Source: Thermoprotei archaeon
GTDB lineage: Archaea; Thermoproteota; Thermoprotei; Thermofilales; B20-G17
Assembly (NCBI GenBank): GCA_003650785.1
Contig: QMRW01000043.1
Location: 1 to 9,700 of the forward strand
Reading direction: 5' to 3'
Length of the DNA stretch: 9,700 nucleotides
The stretch's first letter is position 1. Every line of letters starts with the position of its first letter. The notes beneath the pieces were generated by a model, which searched no databases, was not told the origin of the DNA, and saw only the letters and a list, made by a program, of their open reading frames with translations. Shown here piece by piece: positions 1 through 6,383 of the stretch. The position numbers and the translations under genes are program-made.

Positions 1-587
1 GCGAACTTGCACAACTCGCAGAAGAACATGGAGCTAATGCTGTAGAGCTAAATCTAAGCTGTCCACATGTGGCTAAGAGAGGATTGGAGATAGGACAGGA
101 TCCTCAATACGTGAGTAAGATTGTCAACTCTGTTAAGTCTACTCTAAATATCCCTGTTTTAGTCAAGATAGGTCTCTCAGATAGACTTGTTGAAATAGCT
201 GAAGTCATAGAGAAGAGTGGTGCTGATGCTATCTCTGCTATTAATACTATTAGAGCTATAGTTATAGATGTCTATGCAAAGAGACCTGTCCTCTCTAATA
301 TATATGGTGGATTAAGTGGTCCAGCTATTCATCCCATAGCAGTCAGAGTAGTATACGATCTATACAAAACAGTATCCATACCGATAGTAGGTATAGGTGG
401 TGTCATGGATTGGAAGGATGCCATAGAACTTATACTAGCCGGGGCAACTGCGATAGGAGTAGGATCAGCAATAGTACTGAAGGATATAGGGGTGTTCAGG
501 GAAATACTAAGAGGAATGGAGGAGTATCTAAAGGAAGAGGGGATTAAGAGTATCAGGGAGATTATCGGATATGCTCATAAAGCATGA
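1..587 (+). CDS. pyrD: Dihydroorotate dehydrogenase, class 1 type (5'-truncated by window edge)
   Basis: This is the C-terminal 194 codons of a class 1 flavin (FMN) TIM-barrel enzyme that oxidises dihydroorotate to orotate in pyrimidine synthesis. The frame is open from base 3 with no start, so roughly the first 100-110 residues lie outside; GTG at 69 is an internal Val. Visible motifs are ELNLSCPH (45-68), whose Cys (codon 60-62) is the expected catalytic base, then AINTI for orotate binding, GGLSGPAIHP, GIGGV for FMN phosphate, AIGVGSAI, and an archaeal-type C-terminus (IREIIGYAHKA). The SCPH form has His where bacterial class 1A enzymes have Asn. SCPH followed by GQDP also occurs in dihydropyrimidine dehydrogenases, so a PreA/DPD-like activity is the main alternative. 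Length and C-terminus favour PyrD. The gene converges with the kinase gene at 692. Confidence 0.8.
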   Translation, partial: ELAQLAEEHGANAVELNLSCPHVAKRGLEIGQDPQYVSKIVNSVKSTLNIPVLVKIGLSDRLVEIAEVIEKSGADAISAINTIRAIVIDVYAKRPVLSNIYGGLSGPAIHPIAVRVVYDLYKTVSIPIVGIGGVMDWKDAIELILAGATAIGVGSAIVLKDIGVFREILRGMEEYLKEEGIKSIREIIGYAHKA

Positions 588-624
588 TCATTATTTCCCT
601 CACTCTCTAAAATCATCTACATAC

Positions 625-678
625 TCCCACTTCCTCTGAAGCGGGTTTACAGTTATAACCCAGGCTTGAGAAGTGGGA
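625..678 (-). repeat. Nested inverted-repeat element; possible IS200/IS605-type end, processed RNA or terminator
   Basis: A 54-base structured element lies in the gap between convergent genes. The outer arms are 9 bp and perfect (TCCCACTTC 625-633 with GAAGTGGGA 670-678). Inside are AAGC 639-642 with GCTT 664-667 and GGGTT 643-647 with AACCC 657-661 around a 9-base loop. An alternative fold pairs 626-633 with 638-645 (8 bp over a CTCT loop). That pairing contains a G.U in the minus-strand RNA but an A.C mismatch in the plus-strand RNA, which favours a minus-strand transcript. The 3' hairpin, CCCGCTTC-AGAG-GAAGTGGG on the minus strand, resembles right-end hairpins of IS200/IS605 elements, but no tnpA or tnpB is present. 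It could instead end transcription of the two facing genes. The structure is seen directly; its identity is inferred. Confidence 0.45.
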
Positions 679-691
679 TTAAAAGGTAAAT

Positions 692-2221
692 CTAAAACAC
701 TATCTTTCTTACTATTTTGGCTATTTGTAGATACCTCTTGTAGATATCCACATACTGTTTACCAAGTTCCTCTCGAGGTTTGTATGTTTCAACTATCCTA
801 CACATAGAGTTAATGGCTTCTTTAGCGCTACTGTACACTCCTATGCCTAAAAAGGCAAGTATTCCTGCACCTACAGATGTTGTCTCCATCCTAGCACTTG
901 GTACAGTTATCCTTAACCCTGTAACATCGGCCTTTAACTGTAACCAATATGGAGATTTAGCTCCTCCTCCTATAGCTCTAACCTCATCTATTCTGATACC
1001 ATAATCTTTCATGACCTCTATATTTGCTCTTAGCTCAAATGCTAAGCTCTCTAGTATGGACTTTATCATTTCCTTCTTTCCATGAGCTAGTGTGAGCCCT
1101 ATGAAACATCCTCTTACATCTCTATTCCACTCTGGAGTACCACTACCCTCTAAGTAGGGATAGAAAAAGAGTCCCAGAGCTCCTGGGGGCACTGTACTAG
1201 CCTCTTCTATCATGATATCGTATACGCTTCTTCCTTTAGTTTCAGCAATACGTTTTTCTTCAAATGCAAAATTATCCCTATACCATCTGAGAGCTGCACC
1301 GCCTGTAGGAGTAAAGCCAAATAGAAAATACTTATTCTTGAGAGCATAAGGGTGAAGAGCATAGCCCTGTTTTCTCATATCATCTTTAAGAATTAGCTCA
1401 TCTTCTACTACACCATAGCATTCTACAGTTCCAGTAGCATCCATTAATACTCCTTCTTCCAGTATTCCAGAGCCCAATGCTCCTAAAGGTTGATCGTGAC
1501 CTCCTGTGACTACTAGAGTTCCCTTGCTTAAACCTACTTCACGAGCCCCTTCTTCATTTACCTCTCCTATGAGAGTTCCTGAGGGAACTACTTCTGGTAG
1601 TAGATTTTCACTCAGCTCGGCTAACTCCAGAATAGTATGAGACCAATTTTTATTCTTTATATCCAACAACATAGTTCTACTGGCTATAGTGTAATCTGTC
1701 ACACATTTACCAGTAAGCTTGTAGTTAAAGTACTCCTCCCAACACAGGAACTTCCATGTTCTGGAGTATATCTCTGGTTCGTTTTCTCTAATCCATAATA
1801 TTTTGTGTAATGTATATATTGGAATTTTAGGAGAGAGGGGTTGTCCCGTTATCCTGAACATCTCCTCCGGAGATATGAGTTTCATCCACTCTTTAACCTG
1901 CTTAACTGCTCTAGCATCAAATGTTGTCATGCTCCAGTAGAGGGGGTTTCCTTCATGATCTATTGGTATGAAGGCCTCTCCTAGGACAGCTGTACTGACA
2001 GCCTCAATTTCCCTAGGCCCTATGGAGGACTTTTTAATACAGCTTCTTACAGCTTCTTTTATGGATGTCCAAACTTCTTTTGGATCGAGCTCTGAGAGAT
2101 GTGGTTCTCTGTGGTATAGTTTGTACTCACGATACGATGTCGAGTGTATACGTCCAATTTCATCGATTATTGTAGCTTTTACACCAGTTGTCCCTATGTC
2201 AACTCCCATTACAAAGACCAT
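692..2221 (-). CDS. FGGY-family carbohydrate kinase (xylulokinase/fuculokinase-like)
   Basis: A full-length (509 aa) cytoplasmic ATP-dependent sugar kinase of the actin/hexokinase fold. The N-terminal phosphate loop is DIGTTG (8-13). The catalytic-base region GGHDQP (240-245) places the Asp at 243. DATGTVE (261-267) and the adenosine loop IGGGAKSPYW (417-426) follow in FGGY order. The usual W-D-R substrate motif reads TTFDARA (99-105), with Thr for Trp. GGHDQ and the DATGTVE segment suit the broad fuculokinase/YgcE-like branch rather than glycerol kinase, but the sugar cannot be assigned. ATG at 2221 is preferred over the in-frame ATG at 2209 because GGGAG lies 4 bases ahead of it. The gene stands alone, with its own TATA box and a palindromic upstream region. 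Confidence 0.9.
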   Translation of the reverse strand: MVFVMGVDIGTTGVKATIIDEIGRIHSTSYREYKLYHREPHLSELDPKEVWTSIKEAVRSCIKKSSIGPREIEAVSTAVLGEAFIPIDHEGNPLYWSMTTFDARAVKQVKEWMKLISPEEMFRITGQPLSPKIPIYTLHKILWIRENEPEIYSRTWKFLCWEEYFNYKLTGKCVTDYTIASRTMLLDIKNKNWSHTILELAELSENLLPEVVPSGTLIGEVNEEGAREVGLSKGTLVVTGGHDQPLGALGSGILEEGVLMDATGTVECYGVVEDELILKDDMRKQGYALHPYALKNKYFLFGFTPTGGAALRWYRDNFAFEEKRIAETKGRSVYDIMIEEASTVPPGALGLFFYPYLEGSGTPEWNRDVRGCFIGLTLAHGKKEMIKSILESLAFELRANIEVMKDYGIRIDEVRAIGGGAKSPYWLQLKADVTGLRITVPSARMETTSVGAGILAFLGIGVYSSAKEAINSMCRIVETYKPREELGKQYVDIYKRYLQIAKIVRKIVF

Positions 2222-2260
2222 ATTACTCCCTCTTTATGGTAGCAATTGACTCTATATTAA
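2222..2260 (-). promoter_or_regulatory. Promoter and ribosome binding site of the FGGY kinase
   Basis: Reading the minus strand, a TATA element (TTAATATAG, within 2251-2260) lies about 35 bases ahead of the ATG. Transcription about 26 bases downstream would start near 2230 and leave a leader of about 9 bases. That leader carries GGGAG at 2226-2230, a usable Shine-Dalgarno site with 4-base spacing. This arrangement is why the first ATG is chosen. The elements are seen; the start point is inferred. Confidence 0.5.
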
Positions 2261-2274
2261 TACCTATTAGTTTA

Positions 2275-2327
2275 ATCAGAAACATGTTTCAGATCAAACT
2301 GTTAACTATTATCAAAAATCTGTTTCT
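2275..2327. promoter_or_regulatory. Palindromic TGTTTC half-sites, candidate operator of the kinase gene
   Basis: GAAACATGTTTC (2279-2290) is a perfect 12-bp palindrome, extending to a 20-bp imperfect one over 2275-2294 with one mismatched pair per arm. A further half-site, TGTTTCT, lies at 2321-2327, and GTTAAC (2301-2306) sits between. The group is 15-70 bases upstream of the kinase TATA box, a normal place for an archaeal transcription factor. No regulator gene is adjacent, so the binding protein is unknown. Confidence 0.4.
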
Positions 2328-2415
2328 AATACATGGGTTACACATAGTAGAGGCTATTAGAGATGTATTCGAATGTAAGGGAGCATTACCCACCTACACT
2401 AGTCTCTTTTTGAAT

Positions 2416-2670
2416 TCATGAGAGATATTTTTCAAGTCTTCCTGCTATAGATACTGCTACTATTTCAGGTACCTCGTATGGATGAAGTTCTTTGAGTCTG
2501 CTTACTAATTGTTCGAGATCTGTGGTTATACTAGTACAAACTGCTAACCTCTCATGGAGTATTGATTTGGCTATTCTGTAGGTAGTCTCTTTACTTGGAT
2601 ATGTCGTAAGCACTAGTATAAAATTGTACAAATTTTCAATCTTTACACATGAAATCTCAGTGGAATACAT
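2416..2670 (-). CDS. cutA: CutA-like protein with central deletion and short C-terminus
   Basis: A small cytoplasmic protein (84 aa from ATG 2670) of the CutA1 family, normally trimeric and linked to divalent-metal tolerance. The N-terminal strand and helix (FILVLTTYPSKE, IAKSILHERLAVC) and the family signature ELHPYEVPEI (61-70) are clear. Between AVC and the helix before ELHPY, however, about 25 residues are missing: the segment that normally carries the aromatic YxWxG(K/E)I(E/K) strand and the following K-T strand. The chain also ends at KYLS, where relatives continue YLxWI plus a final helix. No frameshift is needed, so this is an in-frame loss. The start is uncertain: TTG 2682 fits a leaderless transcript, and TTG at codon 14 is also possible; no Shine-Dalgarno is visible. 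It may be an expressed mini-CutA or an early pseudogene. Confidence 0.7.
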   Translation of the reverse strand: MYSTEISCVKIENLYNFILVLTTYPSKETTYRIAKSILHERLAVCTSITTDLEQLVSRLKELHPYEVPEIVAVSIAGRLEKYLS

Positions 2671-2700
2671 GTTGATCGCCAATAAGGCTAGAGTACCTTA

Positions 2701-2708
2701 GTTTATAG
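2701..2708 (-). promoter_or_regulatory. TATA box of the cutA-like gene
   Basis: CTATAAAC on the minus strand follows a purine-rich BRE-like GAAAA. A start about 26 bases on falls near 2681, giving a leader of about 11 bases to ATG 2670, or a leaderless TTG at 2682. The complement (GTTTATAG) could also act on the plus strand. The stop codon ending the decayed frame upstream lies inside this box. Confidence 0.4.
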
Positions 2709-3035
2709 TTTTCTATTTCCTCTAGGGGAAGTCATTATGAGGGGTGTACGAATAATCTCAACTAGATGTTTAGAGGGCGCTAAGTATATCTAGTGCAATT
2801 CAAGCTGTGGATATAGTTTTCTAATACGGCCTATAACAGAACTTTCACAATTTAACCTCCTAATGCTTTAAGGAGTTACCATAAGCCCACAGTGAAGAAG
2901 ATAAGGTATTATGTCAACACTACAGCGAGGTGTTATACTTGTGAGTTTAGCTATATTCTCTCCTATACAAGTGTAGCATGTCTCCTTATAGCTTTTGGTG
3001 AATTTCACTATCTTATAAAATGCTTCAAGTGAAGC
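2703..3035 (-). pseudogene. Decayed coding region of unknown family
   Basis: The 435-base gap between cutA and the DUF2099 gene has no intact gene but does not look random. One minus-strand frame runs 111 codons with only two internal stops (TAA 2868-2870, TAG 2790-2792) and ends TAA 2703-2705. Its composition is protein-like, with segments such as KETCYTCIGENIAKLTS, VIGRIRKLYPQLELH and HLVEIIRTPLIMTSPRGN. A near-perfect Shine-Dalgarno AGGAGGT (2855-2861) leads 6 bases later to GTG 2848, but that frame reads only MKVLL then TAG. The plus strand is also partly open: ATG 2737 stops at TAG 2791, and GTG 2892 runs to 3032. I recognise no family. The best reading is a gene in the same orientation as its neighbours, broken by nonsense changes; which strand was coding is not certain. 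Confidence 0.4.
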
Positions 3036-3117
3036 TTAGATCCTGGATAATGAAAATGATTGACTTCCTTTAGGACCAGTTAGAGTAAAATATAAAAGGG
3101 AATAATTTTAATCTCGT

Positions 3118-3990
3118 TCAAGGAATGTAGTGGTCTTTAGCTAGTTTAGGCTGTTTCTCCTCTACTATATATGGCATTTTAGCCCTGAAAATTACAAGCT
3201 TCATATCAGTATTCATTAAGTAGGTAAATGCTAGTCTTCTTCCCAACTCTGTAAGTACGAATACTGGTATAGAGACCCCTAATTGAAGTGTTGCTTTAGG
3301 TCCTATCCGCGCTCTTACCAACTTAGATGCACTTGCACACACAATATCCGCTTTCTCTAGGTGCACCAAATCCTCCTCCTTAATAAGAGTATTACAGGTC
3401 GAGAATATGGCTATCTTGACTTTTCCATAACTCCATTGTAGATCCCTAATCTCAGTTATATCTTTAGCATTACATCCTATTACGGTTACAGCTATTCTCT
3501 TAAATCCCATGGATAATGCTCTCTTAACGCCAAGAGGTTGATCTATCAGGGCAGTATCCGTATCTAAAACTTTCCCTCCATTGTTTTCTATATAGTCTAC
3601 AATCTCCTTAATAGGAGAGGTTCTGAGTATGCCAGTAAGTCTAGCTCCTATACCCTGTACTAGATCCGGGTTCCAGGAAATTACTGTTCCAGCACCTTCA
3701 CATACTGTTACTGCACAGTCCAACAACCCTTTTCTCATACAGACACTAATGATCTCTGAGCTTCCAAATGGAACTACTACTTTAGTCTCAAAGCACCTAT
3801 GAGGATTGCAGAGACCGTACTTCTCTATTTTAAACCTCATTATACACTCTACAGCACGCTTGTCTATACTCTTTATCCCGTAGACCGACTCGACATATGG
3901 GCAGTAGTGAACAGCTGGCTCAGTAAGTACTTCTATTCTACCATTACAGATTCTTACTCTAGCTCCTCTACACAGAAACTCATGTGTCAT
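3118..3990 (-). CDS. DUF2099 protein (methanogenesis marker protein 8 family)
   Basis: A 290-residue soluble protein matching the DUF2099/Mmp8 family from memory of its pattern: an N-terminal strand pair with DG-type turn, then YCP (29-31), FGSSE (75-79), VCEGAGTVI (96-104) followed by PDLVQGIGARLTG (108-120), DQPLGVKRALSMGF (150-163) and a C-terminal half with two more cysteines (C173, C199). Twelve cysteines in total, several in conserved blocks (C30, C61, C66, C97), suggest metal or Fe-S binding; this is inference. The biochemical role is unknown even in methanogens. No methanogenesis gene is visible nearby. ATG 3990 has only a weak GGA upstream and a poor TATA-like GATTTAAC at 4017-4024, so the start may be near-leaderless. 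A T-rich tract follows the stop (3090-3110). Confidence 0.75.
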   Translation of the reverse strand: MTHEFLCRGARVRICNGRIEVLTEPAVHYCPYVESVYGIKSIDKRAVECIMRFKIEKYGLCNPHRCFETKVVVPFGSSEIISVCMRKGLLDCAVTVCEGAGTVISWNPDLVQGIGARLTGILRTSPIKEIVDYIENNGGKVLDTDTALIDQPLGVKRALSMGFKRIAVTVIGCNAKDITEIRDLQWSYGKVKIAIFSTCNTLIKEEDLVHLEKADIVCASASKLVRARIGPKATLQLGVSIPVFVLTELGRRLAFTYLMNTDMKLVIFRAKMPYIVEEKQPKLAKDHYIP

Positions 3991-4131
3991 AGTTTCGTTC
4001 CTAGTGTACTGTACAAGTTAAATCTGTTATGGTTAATCTACTATTACCTTTTAGGGAAACTAATAATGAGCTGATCAATACTGAGTGGGAGCATAAAGAA
4101 ATTGCCAATTTTTGTTTAAGGAATAGAACTC

Positions 4132-4899
4132 TTAGTATATTCTCAGGTAATCCAGATCAAGATAACTTCTTTTTCTATTTTCTTGAGTTACGTGTCTAAA
4201 GACCCTTCCAGGATCTTTTCTTCTAATTTCAAAGACTGCGTTATCTATCCATACATCAGTCCTGGCCTTAGAAGCACATCTCTCGTACGGTATCTCTGCT
4301 ACTTCAACTTGGTCTATGTAAAATTTCACTCTATTCTCTCTCCACTCCACCTTGTACACATGCCACTCTTTAAGCTTTAGATTCTGCATTTTAGGTTTTG
4401 TCGAGAGAATGTCTATTCCCACAAGCTTGGGAGATACCTTGGATAGTACATAGGCTAGTGTAAAAGCTCTAGGTTTTTCGAAGAGAGTTATGGGTTGCAC
4501 TTTTACACCTACTTGAGCAAAGAGTCCTTGAAGAGGATAAGGCCCTCTACTTCTTAGGTATATGAACCATATCGGCATACAGTAGTCTAGTATCATACTG
4601 TGATTCCAAAAACCCCAACCTGCACTTCCATAATGATCTCCTTCTAATCTTGCTTTAACCTCCAGAGTTTTGAAGCTCCAGGGTAGGTCATCAAAGAATC
4701 CATCGGAAATTTCAGCATTAGAGTAGTATAGTGCCTCAGTTGGTCCCATGAACATTCTAAGCACTCCATTCCTAAGTTCAAATCCAGCATAGTTATCCAC
4801 TCTCCAATCCCAGTATGGTGACTTTTCCTTAAAATCATCATAAAATGTTCCTTCCTCTATAACCTTCTTCCTTATGTGTTCTTTCTTAAGTGCTTCCAT
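4132..4899 (-). CDS. Concanavalin A-like lectin/GH16-fold protein, apparently non-catalytic
   Basis: A 255-residue protein with no signal peptide or membrane segment, so probably cytoplasmic. The fold is suggested by a beta-rich jelly-roll pattern: FELRNGVLRM (40-49), SFKTLEVKARLEG (75-87), GSAGWGFWN (91-99), WHVYKVEWRENRVKFYID (179-196, the typical strand pair of GH16 and LamG-like domains) and a C-terminal LDLDYLRIY (247-255) resembling the final GH16 strand. The GH16 catalytic signature E-x-D-x-(x)-E is absent, so hydrolase activity is unlikely; carbohydrate binding is possible. Aromatic residues are dense around 89-122. GAGGG 3 bases before ATG 4899 and a TATA-like AATATTTA near 4930-4938 support the start. 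The exact family is not recognised. Confidence 0.65.
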   Translation of the reverse strand: MEALKKEHIRKKVIEEGTFYDDFKEKSPYWDWRVDNYAGFELRNGVLRMFMGPTEALYYSNAEISDGFFDDLPWSFKTLEVKARLEGDHYGSAGWGFWNHSMILDYCMPIWFIYLRSRGPYPLQGLFAQVGVKVQPITLFEKPRAFTLAYVLSKVSPKLVGIDILSTKPKMQNLKLKEWHVYKVEWRENRVKFYIDQVEVAEIPYERCASKARTDVWIDNAVFEIRRKDPGRVFRHVTQENRKRSYLDLDYLRIY

Positions 4900-5013
4900 G
4901 AGCCCTCATACATTATCTCTTAAAACTTCTAAATATTCCTATACAATCATTAAACTAAAGATGTAATACTAACTTAACGATTCAGCTACAAGAGTGAGAC
5001 AAGATTTATCAGA

Positions 5014-5179
5014 TTATCTACCAGTTACCCTATACCACTTATGAGCAATTTCTTATGTTCATCGTATACTTGCAAGATCTATAATACCTTCAGTTCCTAT
5101 TCTGGTACTTCCTAAAGAATCCAAAGCATCAATAATTTTCTCATAATAATCTATATTACCCGCTTTTCCCTAATTCCAT
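5014..5179 (-). pseudogene. Broken small gene of unknown family
   Basis: Within the 358-base gap 4900-5257, one minus-strand frame gives a clearly protein-like chain from GKAGNIDYYEKIIDALDSLG through STRIGTEGIIDLASIR. It is then interrupted by TGA (5059-5061) and TAA (5053-5055), and continues in the same frame as EIAHKWYRVTGR to a final TAA at 5014-5016. Its N-terminus appears shifted: ATG 5179 reads MELGKSG in another frame and would join the main frame with a single-base change near 5161-5170. A TATA-like TTTAAAATATTATAAG (about 5221-5236, minus strand) precedes it. Two in-frame stops plus a frameshift indicate a gene of about 55 codons in recent decay. Function unknown. Confidence 0.5.
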
Positions 5180-5257
5180 CAAGTCATCCCTTTATCGTCA
5201 TTTTTCTTTTACATTGTTTGCTTATAATATTTTAAATCTATGTTTCGGAATAAAAGA

Positions 5258-6370
5258 TTATAGAATTCTATCCATTTTCGTAAGGTACTCGAATCCTCCT
5301 TTCCTCACCAATATTAGATCCTCTATTCTCACTCCTCCTATACCCCTTATATAGACTCCAGGCTCTATAGTAATAACCATATTTTCTCTTAGGATTGTAT
5401 GCCTGTCTGCCATGGATATCCTAGGATGCTCATGAACATCTATACCCACACCATGACCTAGGCTATGGTTAAAGAACTTCAGTAAGCCCTCCTTTTTAAG
5501 TACCTCTCTAGCTCTTCTATCCACTTCAGCTACAGCAACTCCATCCTCGACTAGATCTAATGCTTCATCATGAGCAGTGAGCACAGCTTCCATAAGCCTC
5601 TTCTTCTTTGTATTCATGCTATGGTAAAGGATAGTTCTTGTTTCGTCTGAACAGTAGTAGTTATATCTGGCACCAACATCAATGATCACTAATTCTCCTG
5701 TTTTAAGCTTTCTTCCTCTAGTAGGATATGCATGAGGATATGCACTATAGTCTCCAAATGCCACTATGGGTTCAAATGCCAATTGTCCTCCTCTTTTTCT
5801 TATACTATAGACAATTTCGGCTAGTATCTCATTATCTGAAATTCCCTCATCTAGCATAGGTATAGCTTTTGAGATAGCTTCCTCACCTATTGAAACAGCC
5901 CTTCTTATCATCTCTAATTCGTAACTATCCTTTATGGCTCTCATATTAGTAAGATATCTATCTACTTCCTTTACCCTACCATTTGGTAGGGACTTGGTGA
6001 GCTCATGATATAGTCTCCTAGATATTGCTTCAGAAAGCGCGAGTGCCCCCTTCTTCAGATACTTACTGATAATTTCCTTTAGTAGTTCGCTGGGCTTCTT
6101 AAACATAACTCTTTCATCTTCAGCTATAGGAGATTTTACATCCGAGAATGCAACTACTTCGATTCTAGTAAGTTCTAGTGCTCTATAGTATTCTAATCTC
6201 GGTACTACAAGTAGAGGCTCATCTGACACTGGAATTATCAGCATACCTCCTTCAAATCCCGTCAGGTAAAGTACATCACTACTTTTAGTTATCAGAGCTA
6301 CGTCCACACCCTCTGAGAGTAATCTGGCTTTAAGTTTATCTATTCTGGCAGTATAATCTGGGCTAGACAT
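5258..6370 (-). CDS. Xaa-Pro aminopeptidase/dipeptidase, M24B family
   Basis: A 370-residue cytoplasmic metallopeptidase of the pita-bread fold, cleaving next to proline in short peptides. An N-terminal creatinase-like domain (about 5-140) is followed by the catalytic domain. All five dinuclear metal ligands are present: D231 (IIDVGA), D242 (CSDETRTI), H306 (LGHGVGIDVHEHP), E336 (TIEPGVYI) and E350 (GVRIEDLILV). H213 (YPHAYP) and H313 match the substrate-site histidines. The length is normal for archaeal PepQ-type enzymes; dipeptidase and aminopeptidase activities cannot be told apart from sequence. It is second in an operon with ribK, 7 bases downstream. Its ribosome binding site, GGTGA, overlaps the ribK stop codon, so translation is probably coupled. 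Confidence 0.92.
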   Translation of the reverse strand: MSSPDYTARIDKLKARLLSEGVDVALITKSSDVLYLTGFEGGMLIIPVSDEPLLVVPRLEYYRALELTRIEVVAFSDVKSPIAEDERVMFKKPSELLKEIISKYLKKGALALSEAISRRLYHELTKSLPNGRVKEVDRYLTNMRAIKDSYELEMIRRAVSIGEEAISKAIPMLDEGISDNEILAEIVYSIRKRGGQLAFEPIVAFGDYSAYPHAYPTRGRKLKTGELVIIDVGARYNYYCSDETRTILYHSMNTKKKRLMEAVLTAHDEALDLVEDGVAVAEVDRRAREVLKKEGLLKFFNHSLGHGVGIDVHEHPRISMADRHTILRENMVITIEPGVYIRGIGGVRIEDLILVRKGGFEYLTKMDRIL

Positions 6371-6375
6371 TATAT

Positions 6376-6383
6376 ATTCACCA
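6376..6383 (-). promoter_or_regulatory. Ribosome binding site of the peptidase, overlapping the ribK stop
   Basis: On the minus strand the junction reads GTGGTGAATATATAATG. GGTGA matches the archaeal anti-Shine-Dalgarno and lies 7 bases before ATG 6370, while its TGA is the ribK stop codon (6378-6380). This fixes the peptidase start and implies translational coupling. Confidence 0.55.

Noticed and set aside
780..1004. Plus-strand ORF inside the kinase gene, and similar ones at 1968-2249, 2188-2421, 3799-4074 and 4183-4380
   Set aside because: Antisense shadows of well-supported minus-strand genes or their upstream DNA; no family motifs or start signals.
2737..2871. Plus-strand ORF with TATA, SD and ATG whose TAG at 2791 could be read through (pyrrolysine-like), giving about 44 codons
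   Set aside because: TAG is a normal terminator for four other genes in this window (kinase, peptidase, SSB, EcfT), the extended product has no recognisable family, and no recoding signal is seen.
2892..3032. Plus-strand 46-codon GTG ORF containing CYTC
   Set aside because: It is codon-for-codon antisense to the decayed minus-strand frame; no ribosome site was found and the composition is no better than the opposite strand.
3022..3035. GCTTCA-AG-TGAAGC hairpin
   Set aside because: The loop is only two bases, with no T-tract and no gene end nearby; not convincing as a terminator or binding site by itself.
3090..3100. TATAAAAG on the plus strand as a promoter
   Set aside because: It would drive transcription antisense to the end of the DUF2099 gene with no ORF downstream; on the minus strand the same bases form the T-rich 3' flank of that gene.
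4132..4899. Calling this gene an active endo-glucanase/laminarinase
   Set aside because: The GH16 catalytic acid pair motif is missing and there is no export signal.
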